Shown here: positions 10,201 to 20,713 of the stretch, piece after piece | How positions within the stretch are numbered: position 1 is the stretch's first letter | Layout of the letters: every line of letters begins with the position of its first letter | Source of the DNA: Phlebotomus papatasi | Taxonomy: Eukaryota; Arthropoda; Insecta; Diptera; Psychodidae | Direction of reading: 5' to 3' | Assembly (NCBI RefSeq): GCF_024763615.1 | Contig: NC_077223.1 | Location: 80,476,627 to 80,540,626, forward strand | DNA: 64,000 nucleotides | The notes under the pieces: generated by a model | Seen by the model: only the letters and a program-made list of their open reading frames with translations | Told to the model about the DNA's origin: nothing | Database searches by the model: none | Translations under genes and position numbers: made by a program

Positions 10201-13200
10201 AAAACTTTTTTGTCTCATCATGTAGATGTAGAACACCCTGAGATTAATGCCAAAGTTAAGAGCCTTAGGACATTTACTGTGGCATTCTTAATAGAATGTG
10301 ACTGTCAATAAATATTTATATTATCTATACAAAAAGTATACAGTAATCGTTTATTTTTTTCAGAATCGACAGTCAAAAACTACTAAAAAGAAGTTATCAT
10401 ATCGCCTCTGGCTCTGATTCTTTTCTGTGAGTTCTAGGTTCAGAAAAATCATATCAATCAGTAGTAAGTTTTATAAAGAAGAAGAGATGTCAAAGCGTTC
10501 CAGCTTTGCGGAATGCTCGAACTCATGAAATAGAGCTCTTCGTGAATTTGTTTTTCGCATGATCTCTTGATATTTACTGAACTACTAGCGGTTAAATTGA
10601 TCTATAAATCACAAGAGAATTTCTAAATTGTAAATTCGTAAAGAGGCACTCAATGGGTCAAATGGTAGGGCACTAGCTCTATGATCCAAGTGTCCCGCCC
10701 GGGTTCGAATCCCCTTTAGATCATAAGGAATTTTTCTGGCGTTAAAGGTGTTCGGATCGGATCCAGTGAGTTTCATTGCACTTGATTCCACTGGCATAGA
10801 TCTGACAACCTAATTCTTTACAAGAAAAAAATAATAATGCATGTCTAAAAATCCCCTTGCAGGAAGGCCTAGTTCCTTAATGGAATGTTGTGCCAGCATT
10901 ATTACACTATGCAACACGGTTTTGTTAACGGAGATCTCACATGGTACGTTTGATAGAGTCAAGTCCCCTGAATAAGAATCTGGTCTTGGTTTTGCTCCTA
11001 TACGTAACAATTTTTTTTTGTTAATACTTTTATATTTTTTCTGCTTTGCCTTACATTATCCGTTATATCTCAGGTTCTAGTGAACGGAACTTGAAAAGTG
11101 TGGGTGCGTTGGAAAGCTCATTAGTCGAGCTTCAATTTTGATAATTACAAAAAACCTTGTAAAACCACTCCTTCAGGGTGTAAAATTGAAGTTTCTCTAA
11201 AAATTACCAAAAAAATGGTCCTAAAGTGAGGTTTTAAAAATTTGTATAAAATAAACTAAACAAAATATTAAAAATTCATTGACACCAGGCGATAGGCAAC
11301 ACTTAGGACTACAATTTTGCTCATCTAAGACATCCCGCTCCGATCACTCTAAATGCCTCTTTTGTTGGTTTTTGTCATTTTCCAAAAATATGAAGTACCT
11401 ATTTTAGAGCAAATTTCCTAAAGATTTCTGAGAAAATATCTTTTAAAACTTATGTGAAACATACATAAATGTTGAGATTCTTCTTTAAATCGATCGGGGG
11501 ACCATCAACATGATTTTCATTTACACTCCTATCCAACCCTCGTTAAAAAGCTCCCAATTTTCCTTTAAGTATTCAATTTTTGTTTCTATTTATTTCCATC
11601 CATTCATCTAATACTATTTCTAGTAGAGATTGATTTTAAATGAAAGTATGATCTAAAGTCATTGAAATGTATTTACGAAATATTTGCTGATGCGTTTTCT
11701 ACCTATCATAAAAAAAGCATTCCAAAAGGAGTTTAGGGGTTTCTTCTCGCGGTTGAATGTTGATTAGTGATGTTAATGCAAATCATGTTGATGGTCCCCC
11801 GATCGATTTAAAGAAGAATCTCCACATTTATGTGTGTTTCACATAAGTTTTAAAAGATATTTTCTCAGAAATCTTTAGGAAATTTGCTCTAAAATAGGTA
11901 CTTCATATTTTTGGAAAATGACAAAAACCAACAAAAGAGGCATTTAGAGTGATCGGAGCGGGATGTCTTAGATGAGCAAAATTGTAGTCCTAAGTGTTGC
12001 CTATCGCCTGGTGTCAATGAATTTTTAATATTTTGTTTAGTTTATTTTATACAAATTTTTAAAACCTCACTTTAGGACCATTTTTTTGGTAATTTTTAGA
12101 GAAACTTCAATTTTACACCCTGAAGGAGTGGTTTTACAAGGTTTTTTGTAATTATCAAAATTGAAGCTCGACTAATGAGCTTTCCAACGCACCCACACTT
12201 TTCAAGTTCCGTTCACTAGAACCTGAGATATAACGGATAATGTAAGGCAAAGCAGAAAAAATATAAAAGTATTAACAAAAAAAAATTGTTACGTATAGGA
12301 GCAAAACCAAGACCAGATTCTTAATCAGGGGACTTGACTCTATCAAACGTACCATGTGAGATCTCCGTTAACAAAAAAAGTTGTGAATTTGTTGCATAGT
12401 GTTATTATTATTAAATTCGTAAAGAAATGATCATTTTAGAATGTTCTGGCATGAGTTACAAGCATACGGACTAACAAAAAATCTAAAAACGAAAAAGATA
12501 AGTCATTCTCGGATATTTAACCGATTCATTACTGATTTCAATACAAGTTAAACTTTGACCTTCGAAAATTCAAGATGGCGATTTTTTAGGTCAGGTATAT
12601 TTGGAGGAAATATTCGTCTGGACTACATCTAAAATATCCGAAATCATTGAAAACGCTTGGGCCAATTTTGAAAAAACCGAAAAAACATGGTTTTGGGAGG
12701 TTTGGAGAAAGGTGGGAGAAAAGAAAAAGAAAAACGTCTTGAGAAATTGTCAAGGAAATTGTTTTTTTTTATTAAGGGTCATCTAAGACCGTACCCAAGA
12801 AACATCTTTTCTTAATATAGTCTTGTAGAATTCCTTAAGTAAGGCACTATAGAACAAAACATCTTTTTATTTACTTATAACGCTTTTGGTTCCATCACTG
12901 AGATTACTATAAGTAAAGTGACGCACTCTTAAGGATCTTAAGAGCTTCTATAGGAATTTCAACAGAAAATTCGCAGTTTAAGTCTTTTAAAAGTGCACTA
13001 AAAGACTTGTTTAATACTTGGTTCTATAAGGCAGCTATTTTGCTTCTTGGGTAAGCTGAGATCTTTTACCGTTAAAATCCAGGACGGTGACAAGTTGAAA
13101 AAAAGTCGATTATATAACTGCTCTCTCTCTCTCTCTGTATAGCTCAATTACATTACGTAAAAGCCCATTTTCCCTTGGAAATATTCGAGAAATCATACAT

Positions 13201-14905
13201 ATATATCAGTGTAACCCCATGGTTCAAAGTAGCCCCATCTCCCCCTATGCTTTCAACATTAGGTTTTTATTATAATAAATGCTACTCACCGTATAGTTGA
13301 TGATGGGTATCACAATAGGTCCAATCATCCCAATTACCGAACTGACACTCATTCCAAGGCCCCTAACCACAGTTGGATAGAGTTCCGAAGCAGCAAGCGG
13401 AAGTACAACAAAAGCTGAAGAGATCCCCATTTTCCCAATGCAATATAACACCAACATCACCGTTTGTCTCTGTTGCACAAGAAAAGTGGCCAAGCATGCA
13501 ACTCCTCCAACGACCATTGATACACAAAGGATCCAGCGACGCCCGAAGTACGTTAAACTTGGCCAGAGAAATATGTAAGTGGGCAGTTCAACGAGACCAG
13601 CCAGGAAGAAATTCCAAATCTCATTGCCACCCAGAGCAGGAGCATAGTAGCTAAGTCCGACGTAGACACTCGTATTGGCAAACCAAATGAAGGTGACAAT
13701 GAATGTTTTCTTTCGCATATTGGGTGTTATAACTAAGTCCATGATGCCGTATGTTCGAGTTTCAGGAGTGGACTTTGACATTGCTGATTCGACCTTCTCC
13801 CTAAGGATAGTTTCATAATTAGATGTGAGTTGTTTTCCATTAATTTCTGCCATCTTTTGCATAATTTTGGCAGCTTCTGTGAATTTTCCTGTAGCAATGA
13901 GCCATCGGGGAGACTCTGGGAGTATGAAGAAGCAGCTGAAGAGAATGAGCAGTGGAAGGGAAACAGCTAGAGATAGATATCTCCAATCTCGGAAAATGAA
14001 TACAATTCCGGCCAGGAGTACTAGTCCAAGGGAATATGCAATATTTGCCACAATTGTGCAGAAAACTCTCTTGGATGGACCTACCATCTCGATTGCTGAA
14101 AATATATTGATATCTTTACGTATTGTGATTTTTGCATATCCGCTGTAGTAGTAATTTTTCAAAGACTGGGATTGTACCTAGGACGTAGGGACTAGCAAGG
14201 ATGGCTGGAACTGTAACTCCGACTAATGTCCTGAAGAAGACCCAAGAAGCGTAATTCCAAGCAATGGCACTTAAACTCCCAGCCACGATCTCTAACAAAA
14301 GGTAAGCATAGAACGAAGGACGTCTTCCCCAAAAGTCTTGAAGGTACCCAAAAACGTAATTCCCAATAAGGCCACCAACACCAAAAAGAACTAGAGCTAC
14401 CGTTGCGTAGGAATCTTTCTCGCAAACTAAATCCCACTGAAAAATTCTGGAGTTAAAGTAACGCTTTATATCCAGATATACTTTCAATACTTGCTTCCGT
14501 TACAACAGTACTGCTAAACATCCTTGTATCGTAATTCCATCCGTTCTTGCAACTGGATACCTCACCGCTCCGAACAATTTTCGTAACATTTTCTAAGCCA
14601 TGGGTACCCCATGTCCGGGTTATTTCACTGTAGTTTCGCACAAATACGAGACACTCTGAGAATCTCAGAGCGCCATCTCGGATTTCCATAGGTACACTTA
14701 CATTGCGTACATCATTTGGATAATCTTGAACCCAGGGATCAAGTTCAGGTACACGACACCAATGAGCTGGACGAGCGGCAATAAAAAGCTGACTGTATGC
14801 ATGAAATGCACAAGGGAAGACTGCCGGAAGGAGAACTCCGCAAATAACGAATTTTTGATACGGACCAAAAGAGCCCACTTCTGGGAGAATTGAATCAAAA
14901 TCCAT
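7234..14905 (-). CDS. SLC22-family organic cation transporter (Orct-like)
   Basis: Twelve-TM major facilitator superfamily carrier of the plasma membrane. Exons on the minus strand are 14905-14495, 14436-14178, 14095-13290 and 7491-7234; they sum to 1734 nt, or 577 aa, typical of SLC22. Start ATG at 14903-14905 gives MDFDSILPEVGSFGPYQ, matching the family N-terminus. The large Cys-containing loop between TM1 and TM2 follows. GRRPSFY marks the TM2-3 loop, ESPRWLIATGK the central sugar-transporter signature, and PETKDQPLPQT the C-terminal signature after TM12. Intron 1 (14494-14437) is a GC-AG intron, intron 2 is 82 bp, and intron 3 is 5.8 kb and full of mobile elements. Stop TGA at 7236-7234. 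Substrate cannot be predicted from sequence. Confidence 0.92.
7727..7900. repeat. Dispersed repeat with ACCATGGTATTATA start, copy 1
   Basis: Shares CTTACCATGGTATTATAC, TTGAGTGATTTTAGAT and ATTCCTGGGCA, in the same order and spacing, with 45267-45430. Both have a TACATTTT run near the end. No terminal inverted repeat is evident, so the class is unknown. Confidence 0.65.
8963..8996 (-). ncRNA. Hammerhead-ribozyme-like motif, left arm of foldback 1
   Basis: Reading the minus strand: CCA, then CTGAAGA (matches the core CUGANGA), an extra A, the stem GACAC/GTGTC sharing its central bases, GAAA, GC, TC, and TGG, which can pair with CCA as helix I. The layout is that of a minimal type I hammerhead with a very short helix III, as known from Penelope-like retroelements. 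The extra A before stem II departs from consensus, so activity is uncertain. Confidence 0.35.
9359..9394 (+). ncRNA. Hammerhead-ribozyme-like motif, right arm of foldback 1
   Basis: Same layout as 8963-8996 but degenerate in stem II: CCA-CTGAAGA-A-GAC...GTT-GAAA-GC-TC-TGG. The decayed stem suggests this copy is inactive. Confidence 0.3.
10019..10157. mobile_element. MITE, family 'CCCTAGACACACTTACGA', copy 1
   Basis: Starts TTATGCCCTAGACACACTTA and contains GAGAGACGGCTTAG inverted against the right half (CGTCTCTCGGCTAATCC). A close copy is at 27798-27936 and a longer relative at 47074-47591. Confidence 0.75.
10645..12412 (+). mobile_element. tRNA-derived SINE (interrupted), 13-bp target-site duplication
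   Basis: The head at 10645-10720 looks tRNA-derived: an A-box-like TGGGTCAAATGGTAG and a perfect B box GGTTCGAATCC (10702-10712). The body ends GGAATGTTGTGCCAGC followed by an (ATT)n tail. The tail is split by the foldback at 10905-12401 and resumes as TTATTATTATT. The 13-bp sequence AAATTCGTAAAGA occurs exactly at 10632-10644 and 12413-12425, so both ends of the insertion are fixed. The intact SINE was about 270 bp. It lies antisense in the SLC22 intron. Confidence 0.85.
10905..12401. mobile_element. 1.5-kb foldback element with ~620-bp arms
   Basis: Begins CACTATGCAAC and ends GTTGCATAGTG. Left arm 10905-11520 and right arm 11776-12401 are near-identical inverted copies; I see only scattered differences, such as CATACATAAATGTTGAG against CACACATAAATGTGGAG. 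The loop is 255 bp. It sits in the ATT tail of a SINE and is flanked by TTA on both sides (10902-10904, 12402-12404). That suits a PIF/Harbinger-type TTA duplication, although a TTA-rich target makes this ambiguous. No open frame for a transposase. Transcription through it in either direction would give a long hairpin RNA. Confidence 0.85.
12792..13053. mobile_element. Small element with TACCCAAGAA ends
   Basis: 10-bp perfect inverted ends TACCCAAGAA/TTCTTGGGTA bound 262 bp of non-coding sequence. Inner similarity is weak. Confidence 0.45.
13118..13137. repeat. CT microsatellite
   Basis: Short (CT)n tract in the SLC22 intron. Confidence 0.8.
14437..14494 (-). other. GC-AG intron in the SLC22 gene
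   Basis: 58-bp intron with donor GAA|GCAAGT and acceptor TTTTTCAG|TGG. Only the GC donor joins ...VVTE to WDLVCEK in phase 0, the junction expected for SLC22 proteins. GT alternatives nearby leave the wrong phase. GCAAGT is the strong consensus that functional GC donors need. Confidence 0.8.
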
Positions 14906-15126
14906 CTCTTCACAAGCAAGGTGCTCAACCAACTGACATCCACCAAATGACCAGAGTTCTTATTAGTCCAATTTGTCAATTAAATTAATTCACTGCGAAT
15001 CATTATGCAAAATTTCTCTCTCCCAAACGCAATTTAGAGAAGAACCCCTGTAGGGCCTCTGTCATGAAGCAGTGGAAGTGCAATCAAATACTTTGAATGT
15101 GAGGAAATTGTAATATATTTTAAAGG

Positions 15127-16546
15127 TCAATTTGTTAATTTCTTCTGTGCCTGTGGCATTGACATGTACTCGAGCTTTTTGTATTCAGCCTCCCTGGCTA
15201 AAACATTCTGGTACCATTGAGGATCTTTGCTGGAGTATTCTTCTGGCCGACCAGATTTATTGTTATAGTGAAATTCAGCAAATCCAAAACCAGGTACACC
15301 ATCCACCTGAAAGGTATTTTTTTTAAATCATGATGCTTTCAACCCTTATATTATGTGATCATCTTACCGTTACTGAGATGAATCTCTCTACCATTCGCGC
15401 TTCCCATTGGGATCCCACGTAATGAATATTCTCATAATCTACGAGTATTTGAATAGTATGAGTACGACCGGCAGCTGAGAATTGAAATGCAAAATCTTTG
15501 GGAGGAATTCCACTCTCCCCATGTTGATACAATTCAAAGTCACACGAGTCAACTGGTGAGATCTTTCCCTTATCGGAACAGATGTATCCAGTATTCAGGA
15601 CTGAGCATGTACAGGGCTGACTTATGATACCTAAGGAAACATTCCTACCGTCCTCAAGGAAGAACACAAAAAAGGCATATCGATGCATTAAGGTCCAATC
15701 TCGCTTAAATCCATAACTATGATCCCGAAATCCACGCATTTCAATCATTTTAGCTTCCCCATCAATTTTAAGCGTTCCCCTAATAGTCCCCATCTGTTCG
15801 TAGTGTGTTTGATGAGCAGATCGCAAATTCATAAAGTATTCCTGTGTCCAAATTTCCCTGGCCATAGCATCAGCCAGTATTCTAGGACTGAGATCGGTAT
15901 CGAAATCAAAACAGGGCCATTGTGAAAGGAATTCTCCTGAAAACTCAACATCATGGAGTTTCTCTCCCTGACGCATCTGACCACGATACCGCAGTCTCCA
16001 CTTGTTCATAGGCAAAATAGGCTCGCTAATGAAACCCGGTCCACCAAAAGAATTCCCCTCCTTGCCGAAATTCGTCGTGAAGATCATAGTATCGGGCAAC
16101 TGAGGCAGACAGATAAGACCCAAATCGGGTACAACAAAATACAAAACTCCATGAACAATTCCCTTGTGACGCCTTTCTGTGCCCATGATAAAGCGATAAC
16201 CATCCGAATTTCCTCCACTGTAGAAGACAGCATCGAAGGCTTTCGGATGATCTGACAGAGGCTGAGGCTTCTCAACTGAATTCGGATCAGAAATGTTCTT
16301 TGCACCCCGACCACCCCCATCATGAGATCCCTTGCGATATCGGAGCTATCGAGGGGAAAAATCTTTTAGTCACGCTGCACAAGAAATTAATTCGTTACTC
16401 ACTTTTCTAATGTAGAATAACACAATGAAGATGATGTATTTAATCCAAAACCACTTTCCACGTTGACGATACACACCAAAAATAGGTTCAGGATCTTTTT
16501 TTCGGAAGACTCTGTAGAGAGCCATTAAAATTAGTGAAATAAGCAT
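15127..16546 (-). CDS. Uncharacterised insect membrane-anchored protein with DHSYG motif
   Basis: Three exons (16546-16403, 16345-15368, 15306-15127), every junction phase 0, 1302 nt or 433 aa. The ATG gives a hydrophobic N-terminus and a second hydrophobic run near residues 34-44, so it is probably a membrane anchor. After that come HPKAFDAVFYSGGN, GTERRHKGIVHG, GGPGFISEP, RGFRDHSYGFKRDW and a C-terminal VDGVPGFGFAEFHY. From memory these resemble the N-terminal region of insect proteins annotated as putative phosphoenolpyruvate synthases, and the DHS[YW]G motif of DUF7064-type domains. The PEP-synthase catalytic domains are absent. Function is unknown. It lies head-to-tail with the SLC22 gene: its stop is 221 bp upstream of that gene's ATG. 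Confidence 0.85.
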
Positions 16547-16828
16547 GACTAATCACGCACTGAAATGTTTTGCTGAACCGTGTCGAGTGTCTGCAGGTGT
16601 AGGAATGAATGATTGAGGAGCAACGATGTGCGCCAAATCAACTAGCGATAAGATAAAGCTCTCCATCATACAATCATATCTATTCTTCGTTATGATTATC
16701 AATATTCTATGTGTGAAAGGGGATCTTCAGTAGAAAAATCCAAAAACTTTTGCCAAAAGAAGGTCAAGGAGATGAACTCCCTCCTGGGAGTGCAATCCTT
16801 TCAGGACAGGAAAACACACAATTCTCTG

Positions 16829-16866
16829 CCAAAGCTTTCGACGCTTCAACGCGTCTTCCTTAGTGG
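16829..16866 (-). ncRNA. Hammerhead-ribozyme-like motif, left arm of foldback 2
   Basis: Minus strand: CCA, CTAAGGA, A, stem GACGC-loop-GCGTC, GAAA, GC, TT, TGG. Stem II stays paired relative to foldback 1 (GACAC/GTGTC there), a compensatory change. CTAAGGA breaks the CUGANGA core at G5, so this copy is predicted to be inactive. Confidence 0.3.
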
Positions 16867-17106
16867 TCAAATCTGTGATTTGTCTCTGTAATTTCCTCCA
16901 CATTGTCTATCCAATACTCCAAATGAAGACTCACAGGGAAAATTGGGAATTCGTTGCGGGTACTCCTTCTTGGACATGGATCTGAGGCCAACCCAATGTC
17001 CAAGAAGGAGTACCCGCAACGAATTCCCAATTTTCCCTGTGAGTCTTCATTTGGAGTATTGGATAGACAATGTGGAGGAAATTACAGAGACAAATCACAG
17101 ATTTGA

Positions 17107-17144
17107 CCACTAAGGAAGACGCGTTGAAGCGTCGAAAGCTTTGG
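17107..17144 (+). ncRNA. Hammerhead-ribozyme-like motif, right arm of foldback 2
   Basis: Plus-strand twin of 16829-16866, with the same paired stem II (GACGC/GCGTC) and the same CTAAGGA core change. Confidence 0.3.
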
Positions 17145-17234
17145 CAGAGAATTGTGTGTTTTCCTGTCCTGAAAGGATTGCACCCCCTGACGCATCCGGA
17201 AGGAGTTCATCTCCTTGACTTTCTTTTGCCAAAA

Positions 17235-19081
17235 GATTCCAAAGCGCCTTCTTCCTCACTTGGTAGAGAGGCAGAAGCCGCTTCCGGTTGCACTCTTTAA
17301 TGTAGATCTTCTTCATCAGTCTCGTTTTGAAAAATTCAGTGGTGCGATGCCCACAAAAACAGATGGTCACTCTACACACCATGTACTACTTCAGAAACTT
17401 GTCATACTTTATGTATAGGAACCTAGCCATACCCGTACGTATTTTTGCTGAGTCTTTGTTAAGTCAACTACAAATCTTCGAATCCTCTCGATCTTTTTCA
17501 ATTACTCAGTTAGAAAGTAATATTTTTAACAAAAATTTTACCAAAAAGCCGAATAAATTCTCTTGACAAGATAGTCCAGAAAAAAATCCAAAGCCTACTG
17601 CGACTTCGCATCAATCGATAAAGGAATCTTTTCGTGTATAGATACCTCAAAAAATTATTTTCAGATTAAAAAAATAGCTATCGCTTCATAATAATCGTTT
17701 TCTTTGTGTTTTACGACCAATAGAATTTCTTTTTATGGATTTTTTAAGACACTAGTGAAGCTAGGTACTTTTGGAAAGAGACTCTCTAAAAAATGTATTG
17801 TCGTTTCTAAATTTATTGAAACTGTGTTGAAAAGTCTTTCTGGTTTTAGAAAGCTTCCAAGGAGTCCATATTTTTTCGTACCAAATTATTTTATAGAGAT
17901 TGAAGCAAATGATAGTTTGAAGGGTCAATACCTGAAAAATATTCTAAGTTCTGGAGAATTTTCCAATGGAACTTTAACATGATTTACTGTTGCCGCCTTA
18001 TTTTGCAAGATTATGCTTTTTCGTTTGCCCAAAATTGGACGTTTTTTATTAAGAAAGAAGGGCATTGAATCTACTGAAGTAATTACAGTGCTTATTTGAT
18101 GGCATTGGAGTAGCCGAAATAATTTCCCTGGAATTCCATCAAATTTGGAGCAACACTTGTAATGTTTGTAATGATTGCAAATCAACTTTTGCAACAAGCT
18201 TGGTTATTTTATCCAAGACCATTTCCACTGTTGTTGCATTAGAATTAGATCATTTTTCAACATCTGTCTCAAATCGATCCTGAAAAGTTCTTTATTGCAA
18301 CATATCAGGAGGAAAATCGCTACCGCTGCAAAGTATGTTGTACTTTGGATTTTTTTACTCTTTCTTGTGCCGAGTTAGATTTACTTCTTGGAAGAAATTG
18401 TTGCTTTATTGAACGGTCTAATTCTATAGTTGCATTGGGCTACATATAACAATACAAATTTGCCTATCGTTAGTCATTTAGAGATCACATATCTATCTTT
18501 AGATATAAGAGGTTCCAGCTAAACGTTCTAACCTTAATATCGTAACATTTAACCAGTCCACCAGATTGGCGGAAGGGTTTTCCCAGTTGGGCATCGACCA
18601 ATCGAGCCCTTATACAAGTCTTTTTCGTCATTATCAGTTCGGACTAGCATATATCACTACCATCAAAATCAAAAGATGGGATTTCTCAATTTTTTTGTCA
18701 TCAATACGAGCATTAATTTAGTATCACTACCTCATCAAAACTGATAACCCAGCCAATTCCTTTCTCAATATTGGCTTCTAAAAGCGGCGACCATTAAGAA
18801 ACCCATCCCGGTCTGCCCATTTAACCTGGACTGGTCACAGGCCTAGGTGTACTTCGAACCTGTCTTAAAAGGCCGGTAACCCCAAGACAAGCTCTTTCAT
18901 GCTTCCTTACATCTTCCAGTCTCTGAAGGTTTCAAGCCCGTTGCCCAGTGTGGCAGTAGTCTCACAATATCCAGGTTTCCCAGTGATTTCATTATCATAA
19001 CCTTAACTTGGAAAATGTTAACAAACTTTTTCAAATTATACTGCCGCCCGAATTAAAAATCTGAGCTGAAAGCAACGTATA
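17235..19081. other. Gene-poor stretch, partly higher GC at 18.5-18.97 kb
   Basis: No supported gene. The segment 18540-18970 is less AT-rich than its surroundings and resembles decayed retroelement sequence, but I cannot name a family. The rest consists of AT-rich sequence and short frames without motifs. Confidence 0.4.
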
Positions 19082-19315
19082 CAGTAGACTCTCTCTCAAT
19101 CGGGAATATGGGGCAAAATGTCATCCGGTTTAGCGATAGAATTGAGCGTCAAAGCCTTTGTAAATTCCACAAAAAGCGCTCAATTATAAAGAATCACGAT
19201 AAAATAGGAAGAACTACAGCGAATTTGAGCGAATTAGCTTCATAATTAAACGTGAAAATTGTCAACAAAATTTGTCGCCCGATTGAGAAAGAGCCGATTG
19301 AGGGAGAGTCTACTG
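19082..19315. mobile_element. pogo/Tigger-like MITE (CAGTAGACTCTC ends), copy 1
   Basis: Ends CAGTAGACTCTCTCTCAATC and GAGGGAGAGTCTACTG are inverted and flanked by TA on both sides, as expected for Tc1/mariner/pogo insertion. A 5' portion of the same element recurs at 42166-42318. Related copies lie at 51764-52104, 57582-57936 and 61980-62306. Confidence 0.85.
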
Positions 19316-19644
19316 TAGTCTGCAAAATTCGAAGTTAGCCAGAGAAGCTTTTATTTCCGGACACACTCACTTCCAAAGACTTCCAAGCACTTCATTTTCA
19401 GCTGTACACCACTTCCGACCCTAATATCTCCCCCTTACTTATGTGGGATCCCCCGAAGGTCCTAAGATTCTACCTCCAACCGTTTGCCCTCTAAAGCTGA
19501 CGACGGCATGATGGAATAGACACGGATCGGATGAACAGATGGCCAAACAGGGTCACGTAATATTTCTCAGAAATCGAATGAAATACGAAGATATTCAAAA
19601 AAGTGGTCCCTGGGGGCATAGAATTTGGAAAAATTGAGGAAATA

Positions 19645-20713
19645 TAGGGGAAGTGCTTATAATTTTGGACAGTCTGCTTATAAGCATCGAAGTTCCAAGT
19701 TTGAAGTGCGATATTTTCTATACTAATTGACATTTCTTGTTACTCTCTTTTCAGAAGGGTTGTTTAGAAACTTAGCAAGCTATTTATCGACTTATTTTTA
19801 TTAAAATTAGTTTTAATACGTCTGAAAATGAATTGATATGTAGAGGTGACTTTGGCTCTTATTTTGGACAACTTGTTTATTAATTTGTCCAACTTGGCTG
19901 TAAATTTGGACAGCTAATCCGCCTCAATAGGATGCCCATTGTTCTTCATTTCATGAACCAATCTTACCAAGTCCTCTTCCTGTTCATGTAAGGGAAACGT
20001 AGAATGTCACAGAAGCCCGGAAACTTTCCATATCATTCATTAAAGGGAGTTGGCTTCGATACTCCAAGTACGTGCGGATTCGCTCATTCCCTGACCTTTC
20101 CGGGAGCCATTCAGGACATTTCTCGCTACATCTCTTTCGTAGAGATGATGCTCCTTTGTTTTTCCAGACATTTATCTAACCTAGTCGTCACAAAAGCTAA
20201 AATTTCACTTAATTTCGTGAGAAAAACACCTGTCCAAAATAAGAATCATCACCTCACTGGTGAATGTCTTAAAAAATTTTCCATTTTTCACACGAAAAAT
20301 CTAATTCACAAGGCAAATCTCACTTCAGGTCAAATGTACAAATCATCAGTAACGTGAATCAACACAATATTCAATGAATATTCAATAATATCACTCAAAA
20401 ACAGCGAACAAACTTTGTTAGTACTTCACCAAAACTAAATAAGACTGAAGTAAGCCACGAAGTTCTGTCATATTTCTCGTAAGCAATTGCTCACACTGAA
20501 TTTTCAACAAAGCAATTTCAACTCAAATAATATTCAAAATTTAACGTATTTAGTGTCAAAATCTTCCAAAAAGAACAAATATTTAGATAGAATTCATTTT
20601 TCATCAAATATTGGAATAAAAATCCATCATTTTAATCAATTTATTTTTAGTGTCCAATTTTACCCTCAAAGTGTCCAAATTTAGAAACTGTCCAAAATTA
20701 TGAGCACTTACCC
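19645..20713. mobile_element. 1.07-kb non-autonomous element with TTTTGGACAGT ends
   Basis: Left end GGGGAAGTGCTTATAATTTT and right end AAAATTATGAGCACTTACCC are inverted and bordered by TA. Inside, GTCC(A/T)A-type GGACA/TGTCC repeats recur. No transposase frame of usable length. It sits about 380 bp upstream of the TATA box of the capping-enzyme paralogue. Confidence 0.65.

Larger units (their letters stand above)
7492..13289 (-). other. 5.8-kb last intron of SLC22 gene, host to nested mobile elements
   Basis: Bounded by donor ACG|GTGAGT and acceptor TTTTCAG|GGC on the minus strand, phase 0. Contains a dispersed repeat (7727-7900), a foldback (8940-9422), a MITE (10019-10157), a SINE split by a 1.5-kb foldback (10645-12412), a MITE (12792-13053) and a short CT microsatellite (about 13118-13137). 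A 92-codon minus-strand frame at 8569-8847 is unidentified. Confidence 0.85.
16747..17234. mobile_element. Foldback element with hammerhead-like ends, copy 2
   Basis: Left arm 16747-16977 and right arm 16996-17234 are near-perfect inverted copies around an 18-bp loop. The right arm has a small insertion near CGCATCCGGAAGG. Each arm carries a CCACTAAGGAAGACGC...GCGTCGAAAGC motif related to that of the foldback at 8940-9422. No coding capacity. It starts about 200 bp upstream of the start codon of the divergent-side gene at 15127-16546. Confidence 0.85.

Noticed and set aside
10645..10720. Functional tRNA gene
   Set aside because: A and B boxes are present, but the cloverleaf does not close; the sequence continues into a SINE body with tail and target-site duplication.
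14116..14177. Continuation of SLC22 exon 2 past 14178
   Set aside because: Conserved sequence stops at PYVL and resumes with AIEMVGPSKR after an 82-bp GT-AG intron.
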